Shown: positions 8,987-16,519 of the stretch, piece by piece
Layout: each line of letters begins with the position of its first letter
Numbering within the stretch: position 1 is the first letter of the stretch
NCBI GenBank assembly: GCA_003278525.1
Contig: QCEQ01000012.1
Coordinates: forward strand, 1-41,539
Source of the DNA: Prochlorococcus sp. AG-355-P16
GTDB lineage: Bacteria; Cyanobacteriota; Cyanobacteriia; PCC-6307; Cyanobiaceae
Direction: 5' to 3'
DNA: 41,539 bases
Program-made: the position numbers and the translations under genes
Notes under the pieces: generated by a model
What the model was told of the DNA's origin: nothing
Database searches by the model: none
The model's input: only the letters and a program-made list of their open reading frames with translations

Positions 8987-9344
8987 TATGATTTTGATTT
9001 TTCAATTCATCGAGAAGTTTCAAGACTGATAATCCTTTATCAAGAACAACATCGTCTTTAAAAATTATCTCTGGAACTCTTCTCATCTCAATTCTTTTTC
9101 CTAAACTATGCCTTATAGAGCTTTTAGCAGTATTCAAGTTTTCAACAATCTCTTTCCTCACTTTTTCTTGAGCAGTTGAAGTTATATAAATTTTACAGTG
9201 TTGTAAATCACCTGATAAATCAATCTTAGAAATATTGACGAAATGATCTCTAATGAGATCATTTTCTAAATCATTCTGCAAAATAAGGGTTATTTCTTTC
9301 TTCAAAAGAGAAGAAACTTTTGCAATACGGTAATTATTTGGCAT
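8958..9344 (-). CDS. rbfA: 30S ribosome-binding factor RbfA
   Basis: 128 residues with the RbfA KH-like pattern: the N-terminal YRIAKVSSLLKKEITLILQ, LSGDLQHCKIYITS in the centre, and RMRRVPEI-type motif (EMRRVPEIIFKDD) near the C-terminus. It binds the 30S subunit during 16S rRNA 5' end maturation. Its ATG overlaps the stop codon of the DUF751 gene by one base (TAATG), and hemD starts inside its 3' end, so the three genes form one operon. Confidence 0.92.
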   Translation of the reverse strand: MPNNYRIAKVSSLLKKEITLILQNDLENDLIRDHFVNISKIDLSGDLQHCKIYITSTAQEKVRKEIVENLNTAKSSIRHSLGKRIEMRRVPEIIFKDDVVLDKGLSVLKLLDELKNQNHNVEDKDAKS

Positions 9345-9562
9345 TATGATTGTAAATTTATTGGGTTTGTCATCGCTTGCAAGACAAAATAAACAGTTAT
9401 GAAAGCACTTAAGACAGAAGATATCAAACCTACTATTGTGAGTGGATTTGATCTATTCTTGAATAAAGGTTCAAGCAAAGCAACAAGTCCCCCAACAATG
9501 ATAGATATCAAATACTTTGGATATCTCGCAACATTAGAGAAAAATTCGCCCATCAACTCCAC
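9344..9562 (-). CDS. DUF751 (Ycf33-like) small membrane protein
   Basis: 72 residues with the family start MGEFFSNVARYPKYL (Met at residue 4, position 9553, is the probable true start), then two hydrophobic helices (about residues 16-32 and 40-64). Homologues exist in cyanobacteria and as Ycf33 in algal plastids, and the function is unknown. It is the first gene of the operon with rbfA and hemD. Confidence 0.82.
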   Translation of the reverse strand: MELMGEFFSNVARYPKYLISIIVGGLVALLEPLFKNRSNPLTIVGLISSVLSAFITVYFVLQAMTNPINLQS

Positions 9563-9607
9563 AAATAGATTACTTTTTTAGCTAAGTTTTAACAAACATT
9601 AAATAGC

Positions 9608-10333
9608 ATGATTACATTATATCAATTTAGGCATAGTGCTTTTTGTTTAAAAACAAGAATGGCTCTTCATGCAAAAAAACTACAATATCGAGTTGAAGAA
9701 GTAACACCTGGAATAGGTCAATTTGAAATCTTTAAATTATCAGGTCAAAAACAAGTACCTGTAATAGTAGATAGTAATGATCAAGTTATTAATGACTCTT
9801 CAACTATTTGCGAATATATAGATAAAAAAAATGAAAACAATCCACTTTTTCCGGAGGATCCAATATTATTTGCACAATGTAAATTAATTGAAGACTGGGC
9901 CGATACTACAATGGCTACAACTTGTAGAAAAGCTTTAATAAAATCTGCGATTGAAAATCCACAGCTAAGAACTGCATTACTTCCAGATGAAATACCTTCT
10001 TCAGTTAAAAGTATTGTTGATAAATTACCTTTTGAAAATCTTAGTAAAATTTCTAATGTAGTTTTGTCTTCTAAAGATAATTTAGAACTCCAAAAATTAC
10101 TGGAAGCTTTATCAAAATCCCTGATAAACAAGAAATATTTAGTTGGAGATAGTTTAACAATTGCAGATATTTCAATTGCTGCTCAATTATCCCTTATTAA
10201 ATTTCCAATGTCTGCAGGACCAATTCTTTCAGGAGAGGGGAGCCAAGAATACATAAACAACCCTTATTTAGAAAATCTTTTCATTTGGAGGAACAACTTA
10301 GAAGAATATCTTTTTAGTGCTAACTCTCAATAA
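9608..10333 (+). CDS. Glutathione S-transferase family protein
   Basis: 241 residues. The N-terminal thioredoxin-like GST domain has ITLYQFRHSAFCLKTRMALH, cis-Pro in GQKQVPVIVD and the glutathione-contact DSSTICEYID. The C-terminal helical domain has LVGDSLTIADISIAAQL. The active-site region carries Ser and Cys (HSAFC), so a Cys-type catalysis such as in Omega/Beta-like GSTs is possible. The substrate is unknown. The 3' end overlaps the convergent gene by 14 bp. Confidence 0.87.
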   Translation: MITLYQFRHSAFCLKTRMALHAKKLQYRVEEVTPGIGQFEIFKLSGQKQVPVIVDSNDQVINDSSTICEYIDKKNENNPLFPEDPILFAQCKLIEDWADTTMATTCRKALIKSAIENPQLRTALLPDEIPSSVKSIVDKLPFENLSKISNVVLSSKDNLELQKLLEALSKSLINKKYLVGDSLTIADISIAAQLSLIKFPMSAGPILSGEGSQEYINNPYLENLFIWRNNLEEYLFSANSQ

Positions 10334-11027
10334 ATTCAAACTTCAATTTATATTTATTTGTTTTTATAGCATGAATAGAAGGATCACCAACTTTTGAACC
10401 ATAAGAAGCAACATATTGCACTCCACAAATTGATGGTTTGATTGAATTATCAACTTTCAATATTTCTTCGGAACATTTTTGAAATTTACTAATGGTCTCT
10501 ACCTGATTAATCCTTGAAGCACCTGGCTTATGTGCTGTTTGTATAACTAGCTCATCTGCGAAAAAAATATCATTATCTTGGATCTGATTTCTCCCTGTAA
10601 TTCTTGAATCAATATAAAAATCATCTTTTAAATAAGTAATTTGATTATTTATAGATTGTGGATCATTTACAACCTTGATTAAGGTTTCACCAAATATTGC
10701 TTTTCCAATAGATTCAGAATTTTTTGCACGATTACCAACAATTAAATCTGAATCATTCTTAAAGAAATTTACTTTATAAATAACTGGCTCTTCTGAATCA
10801 TTAACTATATCTTGAGAAGTAACAAGCCAATTACCCTCGAACCATTTAGGATAAATTAAATCCTTAGAAGTATCCGATAATTGAAAATTTGGCAAATATA
10901 ATTCTGGCCATTGATTTACACGATTTTCCAAAAACTCTCGTACATTAGAATCTACTAAAGCTAAAGAACTTTCTAAAAAAATTCCTTGAAAAATCAAGCA
11001 AAGAATTAATCCAAGAAGAATTTTCAT
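10320..11027 (-). CDS. Exported protein, DUF6816-like, function unknown
   Basis: 235 residues with a clear N-terminal signal peptide (MKILLGLILCLIFQGIFLES, cleavage near residues 22-24). The mature part contains QWPELYLPNFQLS, YPKWFEGNWLVTSQD and a C-terminal CGVQYVASYGSKVGDPSIHA. The PxWFxGxW region resembles the cyanobacterial/plastid lumenal family DUF6816, a tentative assignment. The product is probably in the periplasm or thylakoid lumen. Its ATG is separated by one base from the ATG of the divergent crr7-like gene. Confidence 0.8.
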   Translation of the reverse strand: MKILLGLILCLIFQGIFLESSLALVDSNVREFLENRVNQWPELYLPNFQLSDTSKDLIYPKWFEGNWLVTSQDIVNDSEEPVIYKVNFFKNDSDLIVGNRAKNSESIGKAIFGETLIKVVNDPQSINNQITYLKDDFYIDSRITGRNQIQDNDIFFADELVIQTAHKPGASRINQVETISKFQKCSEEILKVDNSIKPSICGVQYVASYGSKVGDPSIHAIKTNKYKLKFEFIES

Positions 11028-11028
11028 T

Positions 11029-11286
11029 ATGTCAAATCCACTAATAAGAGCGTCAGATCATTATGTATTATTAGAGCCAGATTCAAAGGAAAAAATTGTA
11101 TCAAAGCAAGAAGCAATTTTATGGTTGAAGAATTGGCTTAGTAAGACAGAAACACAAACAATATATCAAAATATAGATGATCCTGATCAGGAATTTTTTG
11201 AAGAATTATTAGAAAGCACTTATGAATTAGAAATAAAATTAGGATACGTTATCAAATGGTTTGCAGTAAGAACTGAACCAGATTAA
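11029..11286 (+). CDS. CRR7-like NDH complex biogenesis factor
   Basis: 85 residues resembling chlororespiratory reduction 7 family proteins, which in plants are needed for assembly of the NDH subcomplex A. Family-like features are the early SDHYVLLEP motif, the acidic middle, and the C-terminal IKWFAVRTEPD. It lies divergently from the exported protein gene with a single base between start codons, and overlaps aroK convergently by 4 bp. The assignment rests on motif memory and short length, so it is good but not certain. Confidence 0.75.
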   Translation: MSNPLIRASDHYVLLEPDSKEKIVSKQEAILWLKNWLSKTETQTIYQNIDDPDQEFFEELLESTYELEIKLGYVIKWFAVRTEPD

Positions 11287-11840
11287 CTTATTATTTCTTT
11301 ATGAATTGCATTAATTATTTTCATAGCGACTTCTTCAATAGTTTCCCTTTTTACCTGAATTCTTAAATCTGCTTGAGAATACAAATTTTCTCTAGATTGA
11401 AAAATGCTTTTATATAAATCATTTAGATTCTTTCCCTGAAGAAGGGGCCTATTTTCAATTTCATTTTTTAATCTTTCAATTGCTATATCTTTGTCGAGAT
11501 CTATCCAAGCAATTATTCCCTGTCTTAAGATTCCCCAGTTTTCCGATTTGGTAACTATTCCTCCCCCAGTTGATATTACTAATGAAGGAATTTTAATAGT
11601 TTCTTTAAGACAGTTTGCTTCTAATTCACGGAAATTATCTTCTCCTTCATCATTAAAAATTTGATTGATAGATTTTTTTGCCAACTTCTCTATTAATGAA
11701 TCTAAATCTAAGTATTTATACTTCAATAATTCAGCCAGCTTCAAACCAGTTTGTGACTTACCAGAACCCATCATTCCTATTAAAAATATGCTTCTGCCCT
11801 TAATAGAATGAACTGTTTTTTCGATAATGGATTGTTCCAT
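11283..11840 (-). CDS. aroK: Shikimate kinase
   Basis: 185 residues, standard length. It phosphorylates shikimate at the 3-OH in aromatic amino-acid synthesis. Walker A is GMMGSGKS (residues 22-29), the shikimate-binding Asp and Arg lie in YLDLDSLIE and EDNFRELEA, the STGGGIV loop follows, and the LID arginine is in ENRPLLQG. The 3' end overlaps the convergent crr7-like gene by 4 bp. Confidence 0.94.
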   Translation of the reverse strand: MEQSIIEKTVHSIKGRSIFLIGMMGSGKSQTGLKLAELLKYKYLDLDSLIEKLAKKSINQIFNDEGEDNFRELEANCLKETIKIPSLVISTGGGIVTKSENWGILRQGIIAWIDLDKDIAIERLKNEIENRPLLQGKNLNDLYKSIFQSRENLYSQADLRIQVKRETIEEVAMKIINAIHKEIIS

Positions 11841-11890
11841 AAAGACAAAAGCGTATTTAAAACCTTAAGATAGTATTATCGCAGACAGGT

Positions 11891-12817
11891 ATGACTTCTA
11901 CACAATCCAAACCATTACATGGAAAAGGACGTGAATGCGTCATAACTCGACGTGCCTGCTTTAGTTCTAGTCACCGTTATTGGCTTCCTGAAAAAAGCCC
12001 AGAAGAAAATTTATCTCTTTTTGGAAAGTGCAGTATTGCACCAGGTCATGGTCATAATTATGAACTTATTGTTTCAATGGGTGGAGAACTAGACTCTGAT
12101 GGAATGGTACTTAATCTCTCTGATGTAAAACACTCTATTAAAGATAAGGTTACTGGACAATTAGATTTTCGTTTTTTAAATGATGTCTGGCCTGAATTTA
12201 ATGTTAATAATCAAGAGGGTATACTTCCCACAACTGAAGCATTAGTAAGGGTCATTTGGAGTCGTCTAAAGGATGATTTACCTCTTACAAGTCTAAGGCT
12301 TTATGAAAACCCAAATTTATGGGCAGATTATTTTGGAAAAAACATGGAAGCATTTTTAACAGTACAAACTCATTTTGCAGCCGCTCATAGGCTCGCAAAA
12401 AAAGAGATATCCTTTGATGAAAATCAAAAAATCTATGGGAAATGTGCCAGAGTTAATGGACATGGTCATAATTATCTTGTCGATATAACTGTAAAAGGAG
12501 ACATTGATAAAAGAACAGGAATGGTTTGCGACTTATCTGCCCTCCAAGAGATAATTAATGATTTAGTTGTTGAACAACTAGATCATACTTTTCTGAATAA
12601 AGACATCAAATTTTTTCATAATTGTGTTCCAACTGCTGAAAATATAGCTTTATATATTTCTGATATTCTTAAGAAACCAATACATAACCTTGGTGCAACA
12701 TTACACAAAATAAGACTCCAAGAGAGCCCAAATAATGCAGCAGAAATTTATGTTGATCAAAAGTTAACAAATTCATTGAAGTTGAAATTTGAAAATAGTT
12801 TAGTCACGCAAACTTGA
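11891..12817 (+). CDS. Tandem-domain 6-pyruvoyl-tetrahydropterin synthase-like protein (QueD/PTPS family)
   Basis: 308 residues made of two PTPS domains, whereas ordinary QueD/PTPS proteins are a single domain of about 120-150 residues. Domain 1 has the zinc histidines H28, H53 and H55 and catalytic Cys C47 (KCSIAPGHGHNYE). Domain 2 has H166, H191, H193 and C185 (KCARVNGHGHNYL). The LDH motif of the catalytic triad is intact in domain 2 (D231-H232) but is LDF in domain 1 (D92-F93). The C-terminal glutamate is present in both (E139 in LYENP, likely E in LQESP). The product could be 6-pyruvoyl- or 6-carboxy-tetrahydropterin. It ends overlapping the start of a RibD_C reductase. Confidence 0.88.
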   Translation: MTSTQSKPLHGKGRECVITRRACFSSSHRYWLPEKSPEENLSLFGKCSIAPGHGHNYELIVSMGGELDSDGMVLNLSDVKHSIKDKVTGQLDFRFLNDVWPEFNVNNQEGILPTTEALVRVIWSRLKDDLPLTSLRLYENPNLWADYFGKNMEAFLTVQTHFAAAHRLAKKEISFDENQKIYGKCARVNGHGHNYLVDITVKGDIDKRTGMVCDLSALQEIINDLVVEQLDHTFLNKDIKFFHNCVPTAENIALYISDILKKPIHNLGATLHKIRLQESPNNAAEIYVDQKLTNSLKLKFENSLVTQT

Positions 12818-13485
12818 GTATCCCAAGAGTAATAATTGTTATAGCATCTAGTCTAGATGGAAGAATTGCATTTCCTGGAGGTGGGGAATCGCATCTTGGA
12901 AGCGAAGAAGATAAAAAAATATTAAATCAAAACTTATCAATGGTTGACGCCACCATTTTTGGTTTAGGTACTTTAATAGCTCATCAATCAACTTACCTAA
13001 TCAAAAATCTCAATGATAATGACGAAGTAAATATATCAAAAAGCCAACCAATTTCTATAGTTGCTTCAAATAGCAAAAAATTTAACAGTAATTGGAAATA
13101 CTTTCGTCAACCAATTAGAAGATGGCTAATAAGCTCAAGTAAAGTTAATAATTCGTCGAATAATGACTTCGAGAAACAAATATTTTTCGAAGATTCATGG
13201 GGAAAAACTTTAATTTCACTCAAAAAACAAGGGATAAATGATCTAGCTCTTTTAGGAGGTGCAAAACTTATCAATTCATTTATAAAAGAGGATCTAATAA
13301 CAGATATAAAAATTACAATAATTCCACGAATTATTGGAGGTAGATATACGTGGATTCCTCCAGAACAAACAAATGAGATTTTTAATCTCAAAAGACTATG
13401 GGAAATAAAATCAATTAAAAATTTAATGAATAATGAAATCCATGTTCATTACAAAAAAATTTGTAATAGATTCAAAAATAAATGA
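12814..13485 (+). CDS. RibD C-terminal-like (DHFR-fold) pyrimidine/pterin reductase
   Basis: 223 residues with the RibD_C pattern: IIVIASSLDGRIAFPGG at the N-terminus, NQNLSMVDATIFGLGTLIA, the NADPH-binding LALLGGAKLINSFI, and a C-terminal IIPRIIGG. The deaminase domain of bifunctional RibD is absent. The TTG start at 12814 overlaps the PTPS stop (TTGA), and no in-frame ATG lies near. It may be a riboflavin-pathway reductase or, given its coupling to the PTPS gene, a pterin reductase. The second idea is inference. The next gene overlaps its stop by 4 bp (ATGA). Confidence 0.82.
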   Translation: MSIPRVIIVIASSLDGRIAFPGGGESHLGSEEDKKILNQNLSMVDATIFGLGTLIAHQSTYLIKNLNDNDEVNISKSQPISIVASNSKKFNSNWKYFRQPIRRWLISSSKVNNSSNNDFEKQIFFEDSWGKTLISLKKQGINDLALLGGAKLINSFIKEDLITDIKITIIPRIIGGRYTWIPPEQTNEIFNLKRLWEIKSIKNLMNNEIHVHYKKICNRFKNK

Positions 13486-14636
13486 ACCAAAAAATACATA
13501 AAGTTGAAGTTAAATTTTCAATAAAGGAAATCTCCAAGGAGATATGGAATGAATTAGCAAATGAAATCAATAATCCATTTTATGAATGGACTTGGCTTAA
13601 AAACCTTGAAATATCAAAAAGTGTTTCAAGAGAAACTGGTTGGCAGCCTCTATATTTTGTTGCTTATAAAAATGAAGAAATATTAGGAATTGCTCCACTT
13701 TTTTTAAAAAATCATAGCTATGGAGAATTCATTTTTGATCAATCATTTGCAAGATTGGCTCAAGAGCTGAATTTAAGTTATTACCCTAAATTAATTGGAA
13801 TGAGTCCTTATAGTCCTGTGAATGGATATCAATTTCTTTACAAAAAAAATAAAGATAAAAAAGAAATTACAAATTTACTTATAAACAATATCGAAAGCTT
13901 TGCTATGACAAACAAAATTTTAAGTTGTAATTTTTTATATATTGATGAAAGCTGGGGCAACCATCTTAAATCTTTGGGTTACTATGAATGGATAAATTCC
14001 AGCAGTGAATGGAGGAGTAATGGAGAAAAAACTTTTGATGATTTTCTTTCTAGATTTAACTCTAATCAGAGAAAAAATATCAAAAAAGAAAGAAAATCAA
14101 TTACCAAACAAGATATTAAAGTAGAAATTTTTAATGAAGATGATATCAACCATAAAATCCTCAAAAAAATGCATAATTTTTATGAACAGCATTGTTCGAG
14201 GTGGGGGGTTTGGGGAAGTAAATATCTAACATCTACATTTTTCGAGCAAATTGTTGAAAATAAAAAAAATATTTTACTTTTTAGCGCATCAAAAAATGAT
14301 TCACATGATATTTTTGCTATGTCGATGTGCATTAAAAATAAAAACAACTTATGGGGCAGATATTGGGGCAGTCAAGAAGACATATCTAATTTACATTTTG
14401 AATTATGCTACTACCAGCCAATTGAATGGGCAATAAAAAATAATATCCATTTTTTTGATCCTGGAGCGGGTGGTAAACATAAAAGGCGGAGGGGGTTTTT
14501 TGCAAAAAGCTCCTTTAGTTTGCATAAATGGTTTGACAAAAATATGGAAAATATAATTTGTCCTTGGCTAAATGAAGTTAATAAACAAACCGAGGCAGAA
14601 ATTGAATTTGAGAATAATTCAATACCCTTTAAATAA
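13482..14636 (+). CDS. FemAB-like (DUF482, GNAT-fold) protein
   Basis: 384 residues of the peptidogalycan biosynthesis/recognition family (PF04339), a double-GNAT fold. Family features include NPFYEWTWLKNLEIS near the N-terminus, GIAPLFLKNHSYGEFIFD, SRFNSNQRKNIKKERKSI in the middle, and the C-terminal FFDPGAGGKHKRRRGF. It may transfer an aminoacyl or acyl group, but the substrate is unknown. It overlaps the upstream reductase by 4 bp and so is translationally coupled to the PTPS-reductase pair. Confidence 0.85.
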   Translation: MNQKIHKVEVKFSIKEISKEIWNELANEINNPFYEWTWLKNLEISKSVSRETGWQPLYFVAYKNEEILGIAPLFLKNHSYGEFIFDQSFARLAQELNLSYYPKLIGMSPYSPVNGYQFLYKKNKDKKEITNLLINNIESFAMTNKILSCNFLYIDESWGNHLKSLGYYEWINSSSEWRSNGEKTFDDFLSRFNSNQRKNIKKERKSITKQDIKVEIFNEDDINHKILKKMHNFYEQHCSRWGVWGSKYLTSTFFEQIVENKKNILLFSASKNDSHDIFAMSMCIKNKNNLWGRYWGSQEDISNLHFELCYYQPIEWAIKNNIHFFDPGAGGKHKRRRGFFAKSSFSLHKWFDKNMENIICPWLNEVNKQTEAEIEFENNSIPFK

Positions 14637-14696
14637 AAAATTATTTGGCTTTAACAAAGATTATATTGGTAATATAATTTTTATTAACTTCTAAAA

Positions 14697-15083
14697 ATGG
14701 ACTCTAGTAAAACTTTAGATGAAAAAATAAAGATTGATAATAATCTATCCAACCGATATATAGACTTAGATCCAAACGGTTATTTTATTATAAAAGTTGA
14801 TTTAGAAGAAAATAAAATAATTTTAGAACACTTTTTAAATAATATTAATGATGACGGATATGCACTTGACCCAGAAACAAATGAACCAATTAAATGCGAT
14901 TCTCAAAATAAAAGAGTTAGTAATGCAGTTTTTCAAGGTATCAGTGCGAAACAAATTGGAATATTGATCACAGAAGAAAGAAATGACTTAATAACCAGAT
15001 TCGATCATGCCCTATATTTAGGCCGGGAACTACAAAAAGCAGAAGAATGTTTATACAAACAATTACCATATATCCAAGATTAA
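14697..15083 (+). CDS. DUF4346 protein
   Basis: 128 residues with the DUF4346 pattern: LDPNGYFIIKVDLEENKIIL, HFLNNINDDGYALDPETNEP, and AKQIGILITEERNDLITRFD followed by HALYLGRELQKAE. This is a cyanobacterial domain of unknown function. The protein is soluble and there is no signal peptide. It lies 60 bp after the FemAB-like gene in the same direction. Confidence 0.82.
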   Translation: MDSSKTLDEKIKIDNNLSNRYIDLDPNGYFIIKVDLEENKIILEHFLNNINDDGYALDPETNEPIKCDSQNKRVSNAVFQGISAKQIGILITEERNDLITRFDHALYLGRELQKAEECLYKQLPYIQD

Positions 15084-15147
15084 GAAATTAAACGAAAAAA
15101 TCTAATCTTTTCATCTGATGTTAAATTAAATAAAAATAAAAAAATTA

Positions 15148-15240
15148 ATGAACATCATTTTCTATTTTGCATTTATTGGTTTTGGTTTTGGAGCTGCTTT
15201 CGCATTAGATAAGCTCTTAAGGGCAGTTAAATTAATTTAA
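15148..15240 (+). CDS. Single-helix 30-residue membrane protein, candidate cytochrome b6f subunit PetL
   Basis: An ATG-to-TAA frame of 30 residues. Almost all of it is one transmembrane helix (IIFYFAFIGFGFGAAFAL), followed by a basic C-terminus DKLLRAVKLI. PetL subunits of the cytochrome b6f complex are about 30 residues, single-pass, and end in a similar Leu-x-x-Ile/Val-Lys/Arg-Leu-Ile. The match in length, topology and tail is good, but such a short sequence cannot prove it. It begins 64 bp after the DUF4346 stop. Confidence 0.5.
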   Translation: MNIIFYFAFIGFGFGAAFALDKLLRAVKLI

Positions 15241-15427
15241 AAAAACTACAAAATTTTAATAGTCTCTCCATACAAATCATATTTATCAGTATCACAATAT
15301 AAATATAGTATTTGCAATGCTTTTTAAGATTTAAATTATAAATTTACTAAACGGATTTAGAGCAAAACAATAATTATTAGTTTTTTTATTTCACGGTATG
15401 TATTTATAAATCAAAAGTTCTTAGTTA
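15241..15427. other. AT-rich non-coding stretch
   Basis: No convincing reading frame, tRNA or small RNA signature is visible between the PetL-like ORF and the first signal-peptide repeat. It marks the edge of the variable patch at 15.4-17.55 kb and holds only A/T-rich runs. An unrecognised sRNA or the PetL-like transcript terminator could lie here. Confidence 0.5.
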
Positions 15428-15456
15428 GCTAGTAGTGGGAGTAGTAAGCGTTTCAT
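15428..15456 (-). repeat. Signal-peptide-start repeat copy R1 (29 bp, orphan)
   Basis: On the minus strand this begins with ATG directly after the TAA of the 161-residue gene and encodes MKRLLLPLL, then stops after two more codons (11 residues in all). It is identical over 29 bp to the true start of the upstream gene (15914-15942). The four-copy core is agtagtaagcgtttcattt as read on the plus strand (here 15440-15458). No full gene follows. Confidence 0.9.
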
Positions 15457-15942
15457 TTAAAAATTACACCCATCTGCTATGGCTTTTGAAATATCTTCTT
15501 TAAATTCTTGAGAATTTAAATCAAACTTTGCCGCACGACTTGTACTGCTGTATGGGCTCCACTGAACTGTTAAAAAACTTTTTTCTTTCAGTTTTTGAGC
15601 AAATTCTTTAGGTCTTGGATGAAAAAAAGCTTGGCTATCTGTTGACTTATTCCAATTGTAGAAAGATGCTTTATCTTTATCCCATCTAACGCCAACTCTT
15701 GTATTGTCGGCGTTATAGGTTGGAGTTACAAAAAGGATTTGTGGAATACTATTGTTACATCTAACAAAAAGATTAATCTTATCTCTTCCTCCTATCGAGT
15801 CTTGGACTAGGGTTTCACTACTAATAGAAAATAGTATTTTTGTTTCATCGGTCATCAAGTCTGTCTCTACTTTATAAAACTTTGATTCAACAGCAGTAGG
15901 AAAAGCAAGTGCTGCTAGTAGTGGGAGTAGTAAGCGTTTCAT
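15457..15942 (-). CDS. Exported protein of unknown function with recurrent picocyanobacterial signal peptide
   Basis: 161 residues. The signal peptide is MKRLLLPLLAALAFPTAVES, cleaved near residue 20, so the product is periplasmic or secreted. The mature part is beta-rich with two cysteines (VRCNNS and the C-terminal DGCNF), probably one disulfide. Charged, polar composition is typical of small exported Prochlorococcus proteins. Its ATG overlaps the stop of the upstream lipoprotein gene (ATGA). The first 29 bp of the gene are repeated immediately after its stop codon, so the gene is exactly bounded by direct repeats. No function is recognised. Confidence 0.78.
   Translation of the reverse strand: MKRLLLPLLAALAFPTAVESKFYKVETDLMTDETKILFSISSETLVQDSIGGRDKINLFVRCNNSIPQILFVTPTYNADNTRVGVRWDKDKASFYNWNKSTDSQAFFHPRPKEFAQKLKEKSFLTVQWSPYSSTSRAAKFDLNSQEFKEDISKAIADGCNF
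15914..15942 (-). repeat. Signal-peptide-start repeat copy R2 (29 bp, in-gene)
   Basis: This is the 5' end of the 161-residue exported protein gene, coding MKRLLLPLLA. It is identical over 29 bp to R1 at 15428-15456, and its 19-nt core (15926-15944) is shared with R3 and R4. It is the only one of the four copies that leads into a full-length gene. Confidence 0.9.
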
Positions 15943-16466
15943 TTTACTAGTGGCTTGATCGCTGGGAATAACATAATTTTATTACTAAAAGACTTTAATT
16001 TAATGTCATCAGAAGAATTTATTGAACATATTAATTGTCCATCTGTAGAAAGTCGATTTTCTTCGTATTCATATAAATTTGTACCGTTAAGAGATTTACC
16101 ATCAATGAATGTCTCAAAATAAGAATAAATTTTTTCTTTTCCTTTAATTAGGTAAGTTGCCTCTGTATCTGAAATATCACCAGTAAAATTGTCAGGTACT
16201 TTTATATTAAATTTGAAATCCCCTTCAACTCTGCAACCTCCATAGCTAGGTTGTTCTGTTTCAAAATTACTTATACCTAGTAAAGTATCATCTATAATTT
16301 GTATCTCGTATTTTTTATTTTTATCAAATTCTTCTTTTAAAGTAGCTGTGATTTCAGATTTTAATTCGGTTTTTAATTCCTCTTTTAACTCGCTTTTATA
16401 ATTATCTACGGCGGAACAACTAGTCAGTAAAATCAATGATAAGGGTAATAAAACAAATCTCTTCAC
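15939..16466 (-). CDS. Putative lipoprotein with N-terminal coiled coil
   Basis: 175 residues. A lipoprotein signal (MKRFVLLPLSLILLTSC, lipobox LLTSC with Cys at about 17) is followed by a charged helix made of near-repeats of Lys-x-Glu-Leu-Lys (about residues 23-47), likely a coiled coil. A beta-rich domain follows. The start is GTG at 16466, five bases after the T-run of the repeated hairpin module. It is translationally coupled to the following exported protein gene (ATGA overlap). Function unknown. The predicted location is envelope-anchored. Confidence 0.75.
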   Translation of the reverse strand: MKRFVLLPLSLILLTSCSAVDNYKSELKEELKTELKSEITATLKEEFDKNKKYEIQIIDDTLLGISNFETEQPSYGGCRVEGDFKFNIKVPDNFTGDISDTEATYLIKGKEKIYSYFETFIDGKSLNGTNLYEYEENRLSTDGQLICSINSSDDIKLKSFSNKIMLFPAIKPLVK

Positions 16467-16471
16467 AAGAA

Positions 16472-16511
16472 AAAGGAGCTAATTGCCCCTTATTTTATAT
16501 CGACTGTCAAT
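16472..16511 (-). terminator. Repeated hairpin/promoter-like module T1
   Basis: On the minus strand this reads ATTGACAGTCGATATAAAAT, then a hairpin (AAGGGGC, loop AATTA, GCTCCTT) followed by TTTTCTT. It looks like a Rho-independent terminator for the DUF3303-like gene. It also holds a -10-like TATAAAAT that would start transcription at the hairpin, just before the lipoprotein GTG. It matches T2 at 37 of 40 positions by eye. Confidence 0.65.
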
Positions 16512-16519
16512 CAATTAAA

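Noticed and set aside
15421..15456. Eleven-residue ORF (signal-peptide start) as a real peptide gene
   Set aside because: It is a copy of the 5' end of the upstream gene and stops at once. I list it as a repeat, not a CDS.
16497..16510. TTGACA in modules T1/T2 as a -35 box
   Set aside because: Only 5 bp separate TTGACA from the TATAAAAT box, far short of the 16-18 bp needed, so it is not a -35/-10 pair.
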